DNA of 64,000 nt. It comes from CBDCXF01 sp965223755. GTDB lineage: Bacteria > Acidobacteriota > Thermoanaerobaculia > Multivoradales > JAHEKO01. Every line of letters starts with the position of its first letter. The stretch's first letter is position 1. The stretch is from positions 310,001-374,000 of the forward strand of contig CBDCXF010000002.1 in assembly GCA_965223755.1 (NCBI GenBank). The letters run 5' to 3'. This document shows positions 7,840 to 16,061 of the stretch, one piece after another. Position numbers and translations under genes: made by a program. The notes beneath the pieces were generated by a model. It was not told the origin of the DNA. It was given only the letters and a program-made list of their open reading frames with translations, and made no database searches.

Positions 7840-8215
7840 TTCTTGGGATCCCCGCCCACCAAACCACCACCCGCGGGGATGACGAATAGGCCTGCCGCCG
7901 CGGCCTCGGGACAGTTGTCGTTCCGAGCGAACGAGGCAGAGCCGAGAGAGTCGAGGAACCTGGGGGTGGTCGCATGAATCGAAGACCCCCCACCCAGATC
8001 CCATTCGACTCGCTAGTGCTCGCTCAGGGTCGATCAGGATGACTATGAAGAAGGTCCCCGCCCACCAAACCACCACCCGCGGGGATGACGAGCGGCGGAC
8101 ACCAGCATTCCGTTGTCGATGTAGGGGGGATTGCCCTTCGCGGGAGCCCACCAGAGGTCGCCCCCTCCCAGATTCCTCGACTCCCTCGGCTTCGCCTCGT
8201 ACGCTCGGAATGACA
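7840..8215. repeat. cluster of dispersed intergenic palindromic repeats
   Basis: The 440 bases between the nitrilase-like gene and the serine hydrolase hold no gene. They contain two copies (about 7853-7884 and 8057-8089) of a palindromic unit with CCCCGCCCACC and CGCGGGGATGACGA. They also hold copies of a longer unit marked by GTCGAGGAACCTGGGGG and ATTCGACTCGCTAGTGCTCG, and an inverted version near 8165-8212. The same units recur at about 9397-9485, 11837-11938 and 12985-13160. The sequence around 8001-8030 is the uninterrupted form of the site into which IS481 inserted at 11939. Confidence 0.75.
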
Positions 8216-8247
8216 CAGTTTAGGCTCACCGAAGTGGGACCCAACTG

Positions 8248-9369
8248 ATGCGCTCTACACATCTTCCTAAAACTGGAAATCTGATCCACTCCGGCATCGA
8301 TGCCGGACTTCATCTGGGAGCGCAACTCTCAGTCGACTTCGGCGGTGAATGCCTTGATCTGGCGTTCGGCGAGGTGTCGCCAGGCGAGCCGCTGACTCCC
8401 GATCACCGCATGCCGTGGCAGTCCGGATCCAAGCCGCTGACGGCGGTGGCTATCGCCCAGTTGGTGCAGCGAGGGCTGGTCTCTTACGACGACCCCGTCG
8501 CCGAGCACATCCCGGAATTCGGGCAGGGTGGTAAGGAAAAAATCATCATCTGGCATCTCCTCACTCACACCGCCGGCATTCGCATGTTCTCGACCGGTTG
8601 GCCGCACGAACCTTGGGAACAGATCATCGCGACGATCTGCAAGCGTCGACTCGAGCCGCGCTGGGTTCCGGGCGAGAAAGCCGGCTATCACCTGGCGTCG
8701 AGCTGGTTCATCCTCGCCGAGATCCTGCAGAGAGTGACCGGGAGCCGCATCGCGGAGTATCTGGAGAGCCAAGTCTTCGGGCTGGTCGGGATGACCGAGT
8801 CGTCATTGGGAGTAGCGAAGAAGGACTTTCCGCACGTCGCCCCACAACTCGCACCGGTCTACAACGCTGAAACTGCGGCCGAGTCGGGCTCATGGGCCTC
8901 TAGTCCTTGGATGCGGCATCCATGGACGGACCCCAGCCATTTGACGCAACCGTCGCCGGGGTCGAATGCGGTCGGCCCGATGCGCGATCTGGCGAAGTTT
9001 TACGCTGACTTACTGAATCGTTCTTCCGCACCCAGTCGCCTCTTGCCCGGCGAGGCCATCGCCAACCTTCGTCATCGCCATCGTCGCGGTCTCTTCGACC
9101 ACACGTTCCAGGCCGACATGGATTGGGGCTTGGGATTCGTCCTCAACGCAGCGGAAGGTGCTCCGGAGACCATGCCTTACGCCTACGGGCCGCACGCCTC
9201 GCCGCAGGCCTTCGGCCACAGTGGATATCGGTCGGTCGTCGCTTTCGCCGATCCGGAGGCCGACTTAGCGGTTGCGATGGCTTGGAATGCGACTCCGTCC
9301 GAGGGCGAACATCGGCGGCGGTGTTATCGGACGCTGGAGGGGTTGTATGAGGATTTGGGATTGGCCTGA
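8248..9369 (+). CDS. serine hydrolase, beta-lactamase family (class C-like)
   Basis: A 373-aa protein of the beta-lactamase/transpeptidase-like family. The nucleophile motif SxxK is S59-G-S-K62 in QSGSKPLTAVAIAQLV, followed by RGLVSYDDPVAEHIPEF and LLTHTAGI, both standard for this family. The usual YxN is not obvious (AGYHLASSWFILAEI). An HxG-type motif occurs late in GHSGYRSVVAFADPEADL. No signal peptide is visible, so a cytoplasmic esterase or peptidase role is more likely than antibiotic hydrolysis. The plus-strand gene is isolated between repeat clusters; the substrate is unknown. Confidence 0.8.
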   Translation: MRSTHLPKTGNLIHSGIDAGLHLGAQLSVDFGGECLDLAFGEVSPGEPLTPDHRMPWQSGSKPLTAVAIAQLVQRGLVSYDDPVAEHIPEFGQGGKEKIIIWHLLTHTAGIRMFSTGWPHEPWEQIIATICKRRLEPRWVPGEKAGYHLASSWFILAEILQRVTGSRIAEYLESQVFGLVGMTESSLGVAKKDFPHVAPQLAPVYNAETAAESGSWASSPWMRHPWTDPSHLTQPSPGSNAVGPMRDLAKFYADLLNRSSAPSRLLPGEAIANLRHRHRRGLFDHTFQADMDWGLGFVLNAAEGAPETMPYAYGPHASPQAFGHSGYRSVVAFADPEADLAVAMAWNATPSEGEHRRRCYRTLEGLYEDLGLA

Positions 9370-9521
9370 CGGAAAGCAACGCGACTCCCCACCCCCAGGT
9401 CCTTCGACTACGGCCTACGGCCTCCGCTCAGGACGACAGAGTCGGATCCCCGCCTCACGCCCAACCCCCGCGGGGATGACGAAAGGGGCCAACCCAGGAG
9501 CAATAAGAACGCGATCCCGTT
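9370..9521. repeat. dispersed repeat units between convergent genes
   Basis: A short gene-free spacer holding a degenerate copy of the GGTCCTTCGAC...CCGCTCAGGACGACA unit. A palindromic unit with GATCCCCGCC and CCCGCGGGGATGACGA follows (about 9448-9485). It lies between the 3' ends of the serine hydrolase and the CAP-domain gene and may act as a bidirectional terminator. Confidence 0.55.
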
Positions 9522-10022
9522 CTATTGCTGAACCAGGATATGGGTAAACCAGTAGGTGCCACCCTTTTGGGCGACGCCGACACCGATGACTTCGAATCCC
9601 TCTTTGAGGATGACATCACGGTGGGACGGGCTGTTCATGATCTGAGTATGGGCGAAGGCGGCCGGATCGTCAGAACCGCCAACCCGAGCGAGCGCCTCTC
9701 CCGCGACTCGAAAGGGAATGCCAGCGTCCCGCAGCCGGTCGGCAATATTGCGGCCCTGTGGATCTCTGTGGCCAAAGAACCCCAGGTCCCGCATCGCCTC
9801 GCTGTGGCCGCGAGCTACGGCGCGCAGTTGCTGCTCGGTTGCGACCCGCGAAAGGCTATAGGCGGTTCTTTCTACGTTGACCAAAACCTCAGCCTGGTCC
9901 TCGAAGATCGTGACCGTAAAAACATTGGGCGGACTGGTCGGAGTGCTGCTTCCCCCACACCCGGCGAGAAGTGCGACCCAGAGTCCGGCGACCATGAGCG
10001 TGCGGGGTACGCCCCGCCTCAT
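9522..10022 (-). CDS. CAP/SCP-domain lipoprotein
   Basis: About 166 aa from ATG 10022 (an in-frame GTG at 10034 is possible). The N-terminus is a lipoprotein signal with lipobox LLAGC, followed by a serine/threonine/proline-rich linker. The CAP domain shows HSEAMRDLGFFGHRDPQG and MNSPSHRDVILKEGFEVIGV, and ends in YWFTHILVQ. Histidine and glutamate residues of the CAP1/CAP2-type cavity are present. The canonical GENI motif reads GEALA. Bacterial CAP lipoproteins are extracytoplasmic and of largely unknown function. The gene converges with the serine hydrolase. Confidence 0.85.
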   Translation of the reverse strand: MRRGVPRTLMVAGLWVALLAGCGGSSTPTSPPNVFTVTIFEDQAEVLVNVERTAYSLSRVATEQQLRAVARGHSEAMRDLGFFGHRDPQGRNIADRLRDAGIPFRVAGEALARVGGSDDPAAFAHTQIMNSPSHRDVILKEGFEVIGVGVAQKGGTYWFTHILVQQ

Positions 10023-10152
10023 GCAGGCACACACTGGCAGGATCGTAGCGACGACCCGGCAGTAGTGGAATAACGGCCGTCACATGACGGCGGTCACATG
10101 ATTTCGGTCACACCAGGACGGTACAAAGCAATATGGGGCCTCTTGAAAGTTG

Positions 10153-10375
10153 GCGGGAGGGGGCGAGGCCCGCCCCTACATCGTGAAACGCGCCGGGAAT
10201 CGTAGGGGAGCCCCCGGCCCCGCGCGCGTCCAACCGCCGGGGCAGGCTCTTGCGGGGTCCGGGCGGGCGCAAGGCCCGCCCCTACATCGGAAATGCGCCG
10301 GGAATCGTAGGGGACCCTCTGCAAGCTCCCGGAGGGACAAGCCCCGTTCCTACCCCGTCATCCCTGCGGGAGGGG
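10153..10375. repeat. REP-like repeat cluster
   Basis: The gene-free stretch 10035-10375 carries two direct copies of a roughly 55-base unit (about 10162-10213 and 10264-10316). Both contain GGCCCGCCCCTACATCG and GCGCCGGGAATCGTAGGGG. A palindromic CGTCATCCCTGCGGG unit follows near 10356. The units belong to the same family as the REPs flanking the RAYT gene at 16 kb. Confidence 0.7.
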
Positions 10376-11773
10376 TCATGACGGGCCGGGATCGACGCCG
10401 CTGCGTTGCAACACAGCATCCAGAGCCCGATCCGCCTGGACACGGATTTCGCCGAGGTCCAAGTGCGCGAGTTGCCGGTCTTCGACCAACAGCCGCCCGT
10501 CAACCACGACGTGCCGGACGTCGGCGCGAGAACTCGAAAAGGCGATTAGGTCATGAGGATCGGCGCGGTCATTCCAGGACTCGGGCCGTGACCGGTCCAA
10601 AACCAGCACGTCGGCGGCGCGTCCTTCGGCCAGTGCGCCGGTGGTCGAACCCAGACCGAGAGCCTGAGCGCCTTCGCTCGTCGCGAGACGCAATGCGTCC
10701 AGGCCGTCAAATGAATCAGGGCCGTGTTTGAGATGTTGCAGGAGCCCGGCGAGGCGCACTTCGGTCAGAGCGTCGAGATTATTATTGCAGGGAGTGCCGT
10801 CGGCGCCGACTCCGACCGGGATGCCGGCTCCGCGGATGCCCACCACGTCGGCAATGCCGGATCCCAATTTGAGATTCGAACTGGGGCAGTGGACGACACT
10901 GAAACGTGAGCCGTTGACACGGCTGTAGTGACCGTGTTCGAGCTGGACGCCGTGGGCAATGCTCAGGCGGCGATCTAGAATCCCGCTTTCGTCGAAGTAC
11001 TCGATTTCGTCCCGGCCACCCTTCAATTGGCGCACGAGTTCCGTTTCGTCTCGTTGCTCAAGGGCGTGGGTGTGGATCAGCCAACCACGACTTTCGGATA
11101 TCTGTGCTAACTCGCTCCACAGCGCGTCCGAACAACTGAGGATAAAGCGAGGGTTGAGGCCATATTGCAGGCGATTCCGATCTCGACCATGAAACGACTC
11201 ACCCAACTCCACGGTATGGGCGAGCGTGGTATCGGTGTCCTCCCGCATTTGGGTCGGTAGGGCCTCGCCGTCATCCATCAAACACTTGCCGGCGATGACG
11301 CGCAGTCCGGATTCGTCGAGGGCGCGCAGCAGCCCCGCAGCACCAGGACCGATGCCGATGTCCTGTACGGTTGTGGTTCCCGAAAGCAGGCATTCCGCGG
11401 CGCCGACCAAGCCGCTCCGGTAGGCGGTTTCGTCATCGTGGCCGGATTCGAGCGGCCAGATGCGTTCGCGCAGCCACGGCAGCAAGCATCGGCTTTCGGC
11501 CAAGCCGCGAAAGAGCGTCTGGCCGAGATGGACGTGCCCTTGGATGAGTCCGGGCAGGACCCAACAGTCGGTGACGTCGAGGCGGCGGATGCCTCTGACG
11601 TCACCCCGATCAAGGCTATCCAAATCGGCGCCGATCGCCGCGATGCGCCCATCCCGGATCAGGATGTCGGCCGATCGAACCGTGGCGTCGGCATCGAGAG
11701 TCAGGACGGTGCCGCCGTGCAGCAGAAGATCGGCGCGCTGAGGAAGGCCGCGAGTAGGCATGCGGTGGGGCAT
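10376..11773 (-). CDS. TRZ/ATZ-family amidohydrolase (purine or related deaminase)
   Basis: About 465 aa from ATG 11773; sequence upstream of it in the same frame is repeat-derived. Metal ligands are visible as HVH in IQGHVHLGQTLFRG, a histidine in HTHALEQRDETE, HGVQLEHGHYS and the aspartate in VGVGADGTPCNNNLDALTE. The last motif and the TGALAEGRAADVLVLD tail place it with MTA/SAH, guanine and 8-oxoguanine deaminases (cytosolic, zinc-dependent). Given the purine-catabolic genes to its right, guanine or 8-oxoguanine deamination feeding xanthine dehydrogenase is my inference; sequence alone does not fix the substrate. Confidence 0.78.
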   Translation of the reverse strand: MPHRMPTRGLPQRADLLLHGGTVLTLDADATVRSADILIRDGRIAAIGADLDSLDRGDVRGIRRLDVTDCWVLPGLIQGHVHLGQTLFRGLAESRCLLPWLRERIWPLESGHDDETAYRSGLVGAAECLLSGTTTVQDIGIGPGAAGLLRALDESGLRVIAGKCLMDDGEALPTQMREDTDTTLAHTVELGESFHGRDRNRLQYGLNPRFILSCSDALWSELAQISESRGWLIHTHALEQRDETELVRQLKGGRDEIEYFDESGILDRRLSIAHGVQLEHGHYSRVNGSRFSVVHCPSSNLKLGSGIADVVGIRGAGIPVGVGADGTPCNNNLDALTEVRLAGLLQHLKHGPDSFDGLDALRLATSEGAQALGLGSTTGALAEGRAADVLVLDRSRPESWNDRADPHDLIAFSSSRADVRHVVVDGRLLVEDRQLAHLDLGEIRVQADRALDAVLQRSGVDPGPS

Positions 11774-11938
11774 TGTATCCCCGCCCCCGTCACACCCGGC
11801 CGCAGAGATCACGAGTAGGGGGCGGCCCTCCCTACTTGTCGTTCCGAGCGAGCGGAGCAAAGCGGAGAGAGTCGAGGAACCTGGGGGATGGTTGTCGGTA
11901 TCAAAGATCTCCACCCCAATCCCATTCGACTCGCTAGT

Positions 11939-12984
11939 TGTGTTGTCTCACCACGTTGTTCAGTAAAAGGAGTTGTCCATCCGAGTTTCTTCGGAGAAGC
12001 TGATTGGGAAGTAACCGATCAGCACCCAAAGGAGAACCCGGATGGACATTCATGAGAATGCACGAAGCTGCCCACGAAGTCGAGCCCTGCTAGTGCGTCG
12101 AGTCCTTGAGGAGGGATGGACGGTGCGAGAGGCCGCTGAGGCCCAGGGCCTCAGCGAGCGATCAGCCTATCGCTGGTTGGCCCGCTTTCGAGCCGAGGGT
12201 ACGCCTGGGCTCAAGGACCGCTCGTCTCGGCCTCACCGGATACCGACCAGGACCCCAGAGGCGATCGTGCACAAGCTCATTGAGCTGCGTTGTCAGCGCT
12301 TGACCGGCAGTGAGATCGCCGCTCGTCTGGGCTTACCGCGCTCGACGGTAGGGAGGATCCTTAAGCGTGCAGGGCTGGGCCGGTTGGCTTCGCTTGAGGC
12401 TCCTGAGCCGGTGCGCCGCTATGAGAAGCAGTTTCCGGGCGAGCTGATCCATCTGGATATCAAGAAGCTGGCGGCAATCCGCAAGGTCGGCCACCGGGTC
12501 ACTGGCAACCGGCGCGACTGCACTCCTGGGGCCGGATGGGAGTTTGTTCACGTCTGTGTGGATGACCGCTCACGCCTGGCCTATGTCGAAGTGTTACCGG
12601 ATGAACGGCAGGGCTCAGCCATCGCGTTCTTACGTCGTGCTGTGGCCTGGTTTGCCAGCAAAGGGATCCAGGTCCGGGCGGTGATGACCGACAACGGCCC
12701 TTGCTACATTGCCAAGCGCTTTGTCGCTACCTGCAAAGATCTCGGCCTGGGCATCATCAGAACACGCCCATACCGACCCCGCACCAATGGCAAGGCCGAG
12801 CGCTTTATCCAGACCCTGATGCGGGAATGGGCCTACCGATGGGTCCACCAAGACTCCCGACAGCGTAGCGTGCGACTCAAGCTATACCTCCACTTCTACA
12901 ATTTCCACCGTCAGCACATGAGTCTTGATGGATTGCCGCCAATCAGTAGGATCACTCACCTGAACAACGTGCTGAGAATGCACA
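11939..12984 (+). mobile_element. IS481-family insertion sequence, copy 1 (1,046 bp)
   Basis: The ends are imperfect inverted repeats: TGTGTTGTCTCACCACG at the left, and TGTGCATTCTCAGCACG as the reverse complement of the right end. Both continue into TTGTTCAG. A 6-bp target duplication GCTAGT lies at 11933-11938 and 12985-12990. The element sits in a copy of the dispersed repeat whose empty form is at 8001-8030. A second copy of the same length, in opposite orientation, is at 57432-58477. The intact transposase and matching copies suggest recent activity. Confidence 0.92.
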
Positions 12985-12989
12985 GCTAG
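12042..12989 (+). CDS. IS481-family transposase
   Basis: A 315-aa DDE transposase: N-terminal helix-turn-helix (TVREAAEAQGLSERSAYRWL, about 30-50) and a second HTH (TGSEIAARLGLPRSTVGRIL). The rve catalytic core follows with D in LIHLDIKKL, D in MTDNGP and E in NGKAERFI. AAGGAGAA lies 6-7 bases before the ATG. The last serine codon is completed by, and the TAG stop lies in, the duplicated target GCTAGT outside the element end at 12984. The reading frame therefore depends on insertion into a CTAG target. The protein is identical to the copy at 57427-58374. Confidence 0.95.
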   Translation: MDIHENARSCPRSRALLVRRVLEEGWTVREAAEAQGLSERSAYRWLARFRAEGTPGLKDRSSRPHRIPTRTPEAIVHKLIELRCQRLTGSEIAARLGLPRSTVGRILKRAGLGRLASLEAPEPVRRYEKQFPGELIHLDIKKLAAIRKVGHRVTGNRRDCTPGAGWEFVHVCVDDRSRLAYVEVLPDERQGSAIAFLRRAVAWFASKGIQVRAVMTDNGPCYIAKRFVATCKDLGLGIIRTRPYRPRTNGKAERFIQTLMREWAYRWVHQDSRQRSVRLKLYLHFYNFHRQHMSLDGLPPISRITHLNNVLRMHS

Positions 12990-13238
12990 TGCTCGCTCGG
13001 GGTCGCTCAGGGATGGCCATAGGAGAGGATCCCCGCCCCACGCCCAACCCACCCGCGGGGATGACGAAACCAAACCAACTACCGGCGGGGCCAAAGACAG
13101 TCTTCCCGGCGGATGGAAGGATCCCCGCCCCCCGCACACCCGCCCGCGCCGATGACGAGCACTGACCGTCCGGGAGGGCGCAAGGCCCTCCTCTACACAG
13201 GCTCAGAAGAACAAGGGGTCGGCTAGACTGCCTCCACC
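12990..13238. repeat. dispersed palindromic repeats before the purine permease
   Basis: No gene. Two GATCCCCGCC...GCGGGGATGACGA-type units (about 13029-13062 and 13118-13157) are followed by one short REP-like unit CGGGAGGGCGCAAGGCCC near 13170-13198. The permease ATG follows 40 bases later. Confidence 0.6.
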
Positions 13239-14543
13239 ATGCTGGACCGCTGGTTTCGACTGCAGGAACGGGGCACGACCGTGGGAATCGAGGTACGCGC
13301 GGGGGCGGCGACCTTCCTGACCATGTCCTACATCTTGTTCGTCAATCCGCAGATCCTGGCCGAGACCGGCATGCCGGCCGGCGACGTAGCGGTGGCGACA
13401 GCTCTAGCAGCGGCCATCGCGACGCTGGCCATGGGTCTTTGGGCTGACTACCCCTTCGCCCTGGCGCCGGGAATGGGGCTCAACGCCTACTTCACCTACG
13501 GCGTCGTCCTTGGAATGGGGATCGATTGGCAAGTGGCCCTCGCCGCGGTGTTCGTCGAGGGGGTGCTGTTTCTGCTGCTGGCGATGAGCGGGGCGCGCTC
13601 GGCGCTGTTGCGGGCGATTCCCCAGCCGCTCAAGCTCGCCACCACCGGCGGAATCGGCCTTTTTCTCGCCATCATCGGATTTCAGAATGCCGGCTGGATC
13701 GTCGATCACCCGGCAACTTTGGTGACCGCGGGCGACATCACCAGCCGCCCCGCCCTGCTCGCCCTCTGCGGTTTGCTGTTGATTGCAGCGCTGATGACGC
13801 GCCGCGTTCCCGGAGCGATCCTGATCGGCATCGTATCGATCACCGGTGCCGCTTGGCTGCTGGGAGCTGCAGACGCCCCCGCTCGGTTTTTGAGCTGGCC
13901 GCAACTGCCTAGAGAAACGCTCTTTGCCCTCGACTTCAACGGCCTTCTCGCCGGTAAGACGTTGATGGTGATCGCGGCTTTTCTCTTCGTCGACATTTTT
14001 GACACTGCCGGGACTTTGATCGGTGTCGGTCGATTGGCCGGCCTGCTCGACAAACAGGGGGAATTGCCGCGCGCTGACCGCGCTTTCGCCGCCGATGCAG
14101 TGGGAACTTCGGCTGGCGCCCTGCTCGGCACCAGCACGGTGACCAGCTACGTAGAATCGGCCACCGGCGTCAAAGAAGGTGGCAAGACCGGACTCACTGC
14201 GGTGGTCGTCAGCGGTCTGTTCCTGCTTTCTCTTTTCGTCACGCCCCTGCTCATCGCCGTCCCGGCAATGGCTACGGCGCCGGCTTTGGTGGCGGTCGGC
14301 GCGCTGATGATTCGGAGTATTCGCAACCTGGATTGGAAGGCACCCGATGAGGCGGTGCCGACCTTCCTGACCATGATCAGCATGCCATTGACCTATTCGA
14401 TCGCCAACGGTATCAGCCTCGGCATCGTGTCGTGGGTGGCGCTCAAGCTCTTGACCGGCCGGCGCCGCGAAGTGCACCCCATCTTGCTCGGCGCCGCGGT
14501 GGCGCTGGTGCTCTTCTACACCTTTCGCCAAGGATCGAGCTGA
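13239..14543 (+). CDS. purine permease, NCS2 family AzgA/GhxP branch
   Basis: A 434-aa inner-membrane transporter with about 12-14 hydrophobic segments. The opening RAGAATFLTMSYILFVNPQI and the phrase FALAPGMGLNAYFTYGVV are diagnostic of the AzgA-type guanine/hypoxanthine/adenine permeases. FVDIFDTAGTLIGVGRLAGL and LLGTSTVTSYVESATGVKEG are further family signatures, lining the substrate site. Length is standard. The allantoinase gene begins 7 bases after its stop, so the two are almost certainly co-transcribed. It would import purine bases for the xanthine dehydrogenase pathway; by context a xanthine or urate substrate is also possible. Confidence 0.9.
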   Translation: MLDRWFRLQERGTTVGIEVRAGAATFLTMSYILFVNPQILAETGMPAGDVAVATALAAAIATLAMGLWADYPFALAPGMGLNAYFTYGVVLGMGIDWQVALAAVFVEGVLFLLLAMSGARSALLRAIPQPLKLATTGGIGLFLAIIGFQNAGWIVDHPATLVTAGDITSRPALLALCGLLLIAALMTRRVPGAILIGIVSITGAAWLLGAADAPARFLSWPQLPRETLFALDFNGLLAGKTLMVIAAFLFVDIFDTAGTLIGVGRLAGLLDKQGELPRADRAFAADAVGTSAGALLGTSTVTSYVESATGVKEGGKTGLTAVVVSGLFLLSLFVTPLLIAVPAMATAPALVAVGALMIRSIRNLDWKAPDEAVPTFLTMISMPLTYSIANGISLGIVSWVALKLLTGRRREVHPILLGAAVALVLFYTFRQGSS

Positions 14544-14550
14544 GGACTTC

Positions 14551-15927
14551 GTGCCCGAGAAACTCCAAGCTGTAACCGGTGAGCGTGTTGCTCTGGCGGA
14601 CGGAATCGGGCCGGCCACCGTGTGGATCGAGCGCGGCCGGATCGCCGCTATCGAAACGGGTCGGCTGACCAACCCAGGGACCGCGATCCTGGACGCAGGG
14701 ACTTCGCTCGTCTTTCCAGGCCTCGTCGACAGCCACGTCCACATCAACGACCCCGGTCGAGCCGACTGGGAAGGCTTTGCAACCGCCACTCGGGGTGCGG
14801 CCGCCGGCGGAATCACAACGGTGATTGACATGCCGCTGAATTCGACCCCGGCAACCACCACGGTCGAAGCGCTGGATCGCAAGCGCCAGGCCGCCGAAAA
14901 CAACTGCTGGGTAGATGTCGGATTCTGGGGCGGCGTCGTGCCGGGCAATGCTGGCGAGATTTCCGGGTTGGCTGAAGCGGGAGTCTGCGGCTTCAAGGCA
15001 TTCCTGGTGGACTCTGGGGTTCCCGAATTCGAGGCGATCGGCTTCGAAGAACTGCGAGAGGTGGCACCAGCGATCGCCGCAACCGGCCTTCCTCTGCTGG
15101 TCCACGCCGAACATCCAGGTGAGATCGTCGACCCGATTGACCTTTCCCCAGGCCAGCGCCGCGAGTACGCGTCCTACCTGGCGAGTCGGCCGCCTCGCGC
15201 CGAGGTCGTAGCGATTGAGGGGTTGATCGGCATTGCCGCGGAATCGCGGCTACGGCTGCACATCGTCCACCTCGCCACCGGACAGGCGCTGGCCACGATC
15301 CGCGCTGCCCGCCACGCCGGGGTTTCGGTCACCGTCGAAACTTGTCCGCACTATCTGACCTTCGCCGCTGAGGACATCGAGGACGGACAGACTCAGTTCA
15401 AGTGTGCGCCGCCGATCCGCGACGCGAAGGAGCGAGAAGCGCTGTGGCAAGCACTCCTGAGCGGCGACATCGACTTCGTCGCCACCGACCACTCCCCCAG
15501 TCCTCCGGCGATGAAGCAGCTCGAGTCTGGGGACTTCTTCACCTCTTGGGGCGGAATTGCTTCGTTGCAGCTTCTGCTGCCGGCGGTGTGGACCGTGGCG
15601 CGGCGCCGTGGCGTGACCGTCGACCGGCTAGCCGAGTGGCTGTCGGCCGGGCCGGCTCGACTCGCGGGACTGTCCGATCGTAAGGGTGGGATTGCCACCG
15701 GTCATGACGCTGACTTTGTCATTTGGGACCCGGATCAAACTTGGATTGTGGATGGTGAGCGGCTCGAACATCGCCACTCCGTGACGCCCTTTGCCGGTCG
15801 CGAGTTGTTGGGTGTGGTGCGGTCGACGGTTCTGCGGGGTGAGGTGGTGTTTTCTGAGGACAGTGTGCGGGCGCCCGCAAGGGGCGCCCCTACGACGCCT
15901 GCGTCACCATTGCCAGAATCAACGTAG
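14551..15927 (+). CDS. allB: allantoinase
   Basis: A 458-aa cyclic amidohydrolase from a GTG start. Metal-site motifs in order: DSHVHINDPGR (about 62-72), the carboxylated lysine in CGFKAFLVDSGV, VHAEHP, HIVHLATGQAL and FVATDHSP (aspartate). The GRADWEGFATATRGAAAGGI segment is typical of allantoinase rather than dihydropyrimidinase. It opens allantoin to allantoate in the cytoplasm. Neighbours agree: purine permease upstream, allantoicase downstream. Oddity: the last 25 or so codons (RAPARGAPTTPASPLPEST) are read from an intergenic REP unit, so the C-terminus has been extended by repeat insertion. Confidence 0.9.
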   Translation: MPEKLQAVTGERVALADGIGPATVWIERGRIAAIETGRLTNPGTAILDAGTSLVFPGLVDSHVHINDPGRADWEGFATATRGAAAGGITTVIDMPLNSTPATTTVEALDRKRQAAENNCWVDVGFWGGVVPGNAGEISGLAEAGVCGFKAFLVDSGVPEFEAIGFEELREVAPAIAATGLPLLVHAEHPGEIVDPIDLSPGQRREYASYLASRPPRAEVVAIEGLIGIAAESRLRLHIVHLATGQALATIRAARHAGVSVTVETCPHYLTFAAEDIEDGQTQFKCAPPIRDAKEREALWQALLSGDIDFVATDHSPSPPAMKQLESGDFFTSWGGIASLQLLLPAVWTVARRRGVTVDRLAEWLSAGPARLAGLSDRKGGIATGHDADFVIWDPDQTWIVDGERLEHRHSVTPFAGRELLGVVRSTVLRGEVVFSEDSVRAPARGAPTTPASPLPEST

Positions 15928-16046
15928 GGGCGGGGCTTGCCCCCGCCCGAGGGAGGCCGCAAGGGCCTCCCCTACGATCCGATCCGCAGACAAACGTAGG
16001 GGCGGGGCTTGCCCCCACCCGGGAGCCTGCAAGGGGCTTCCTTACA
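15868..16046. repeat. REP array, left side of RAYT
   Basis: Three units with hairpin arms: GGGCGCCCGCAAGGGGCGCC, then GTAGGGGCGGGGCTTGCCCC paired with GAGGGAGGCCGCAAGGGCCT, then a third degenerate unit. The stretch 15926-16043 is repeated almost exactly in the same orientation at 16616-16738, on the other side of the RAYT gene. The array overlaps the 3' end of the allantoinase gene. Confidence 0.85.
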
Positions 16047-16061
16047 GGGTCATGGCGGGGT

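Noticed and set aside
8248..9369. Serine hydrolase as an antibiotic-resistance beta-lactamase
   Set aside because: No signal peptide and no clear YxN. The SxxK family is dominated by esterases and peptidases, so resistance cannot be claimed.
10150..10731. 193-codon plus-strand frame covering the REP cluster
   Set aside because: Made of repeat DNA and antisense of the amidohydrolase; arginine/proline-rich junk composition.
13404..14996. 530-codon minus-strand frame opposite the purine permease and allantoinase
   Set aside because: It is a long antisense frame caused by GC-rich codon bias. The plus-strand frames carry clear family motifs.
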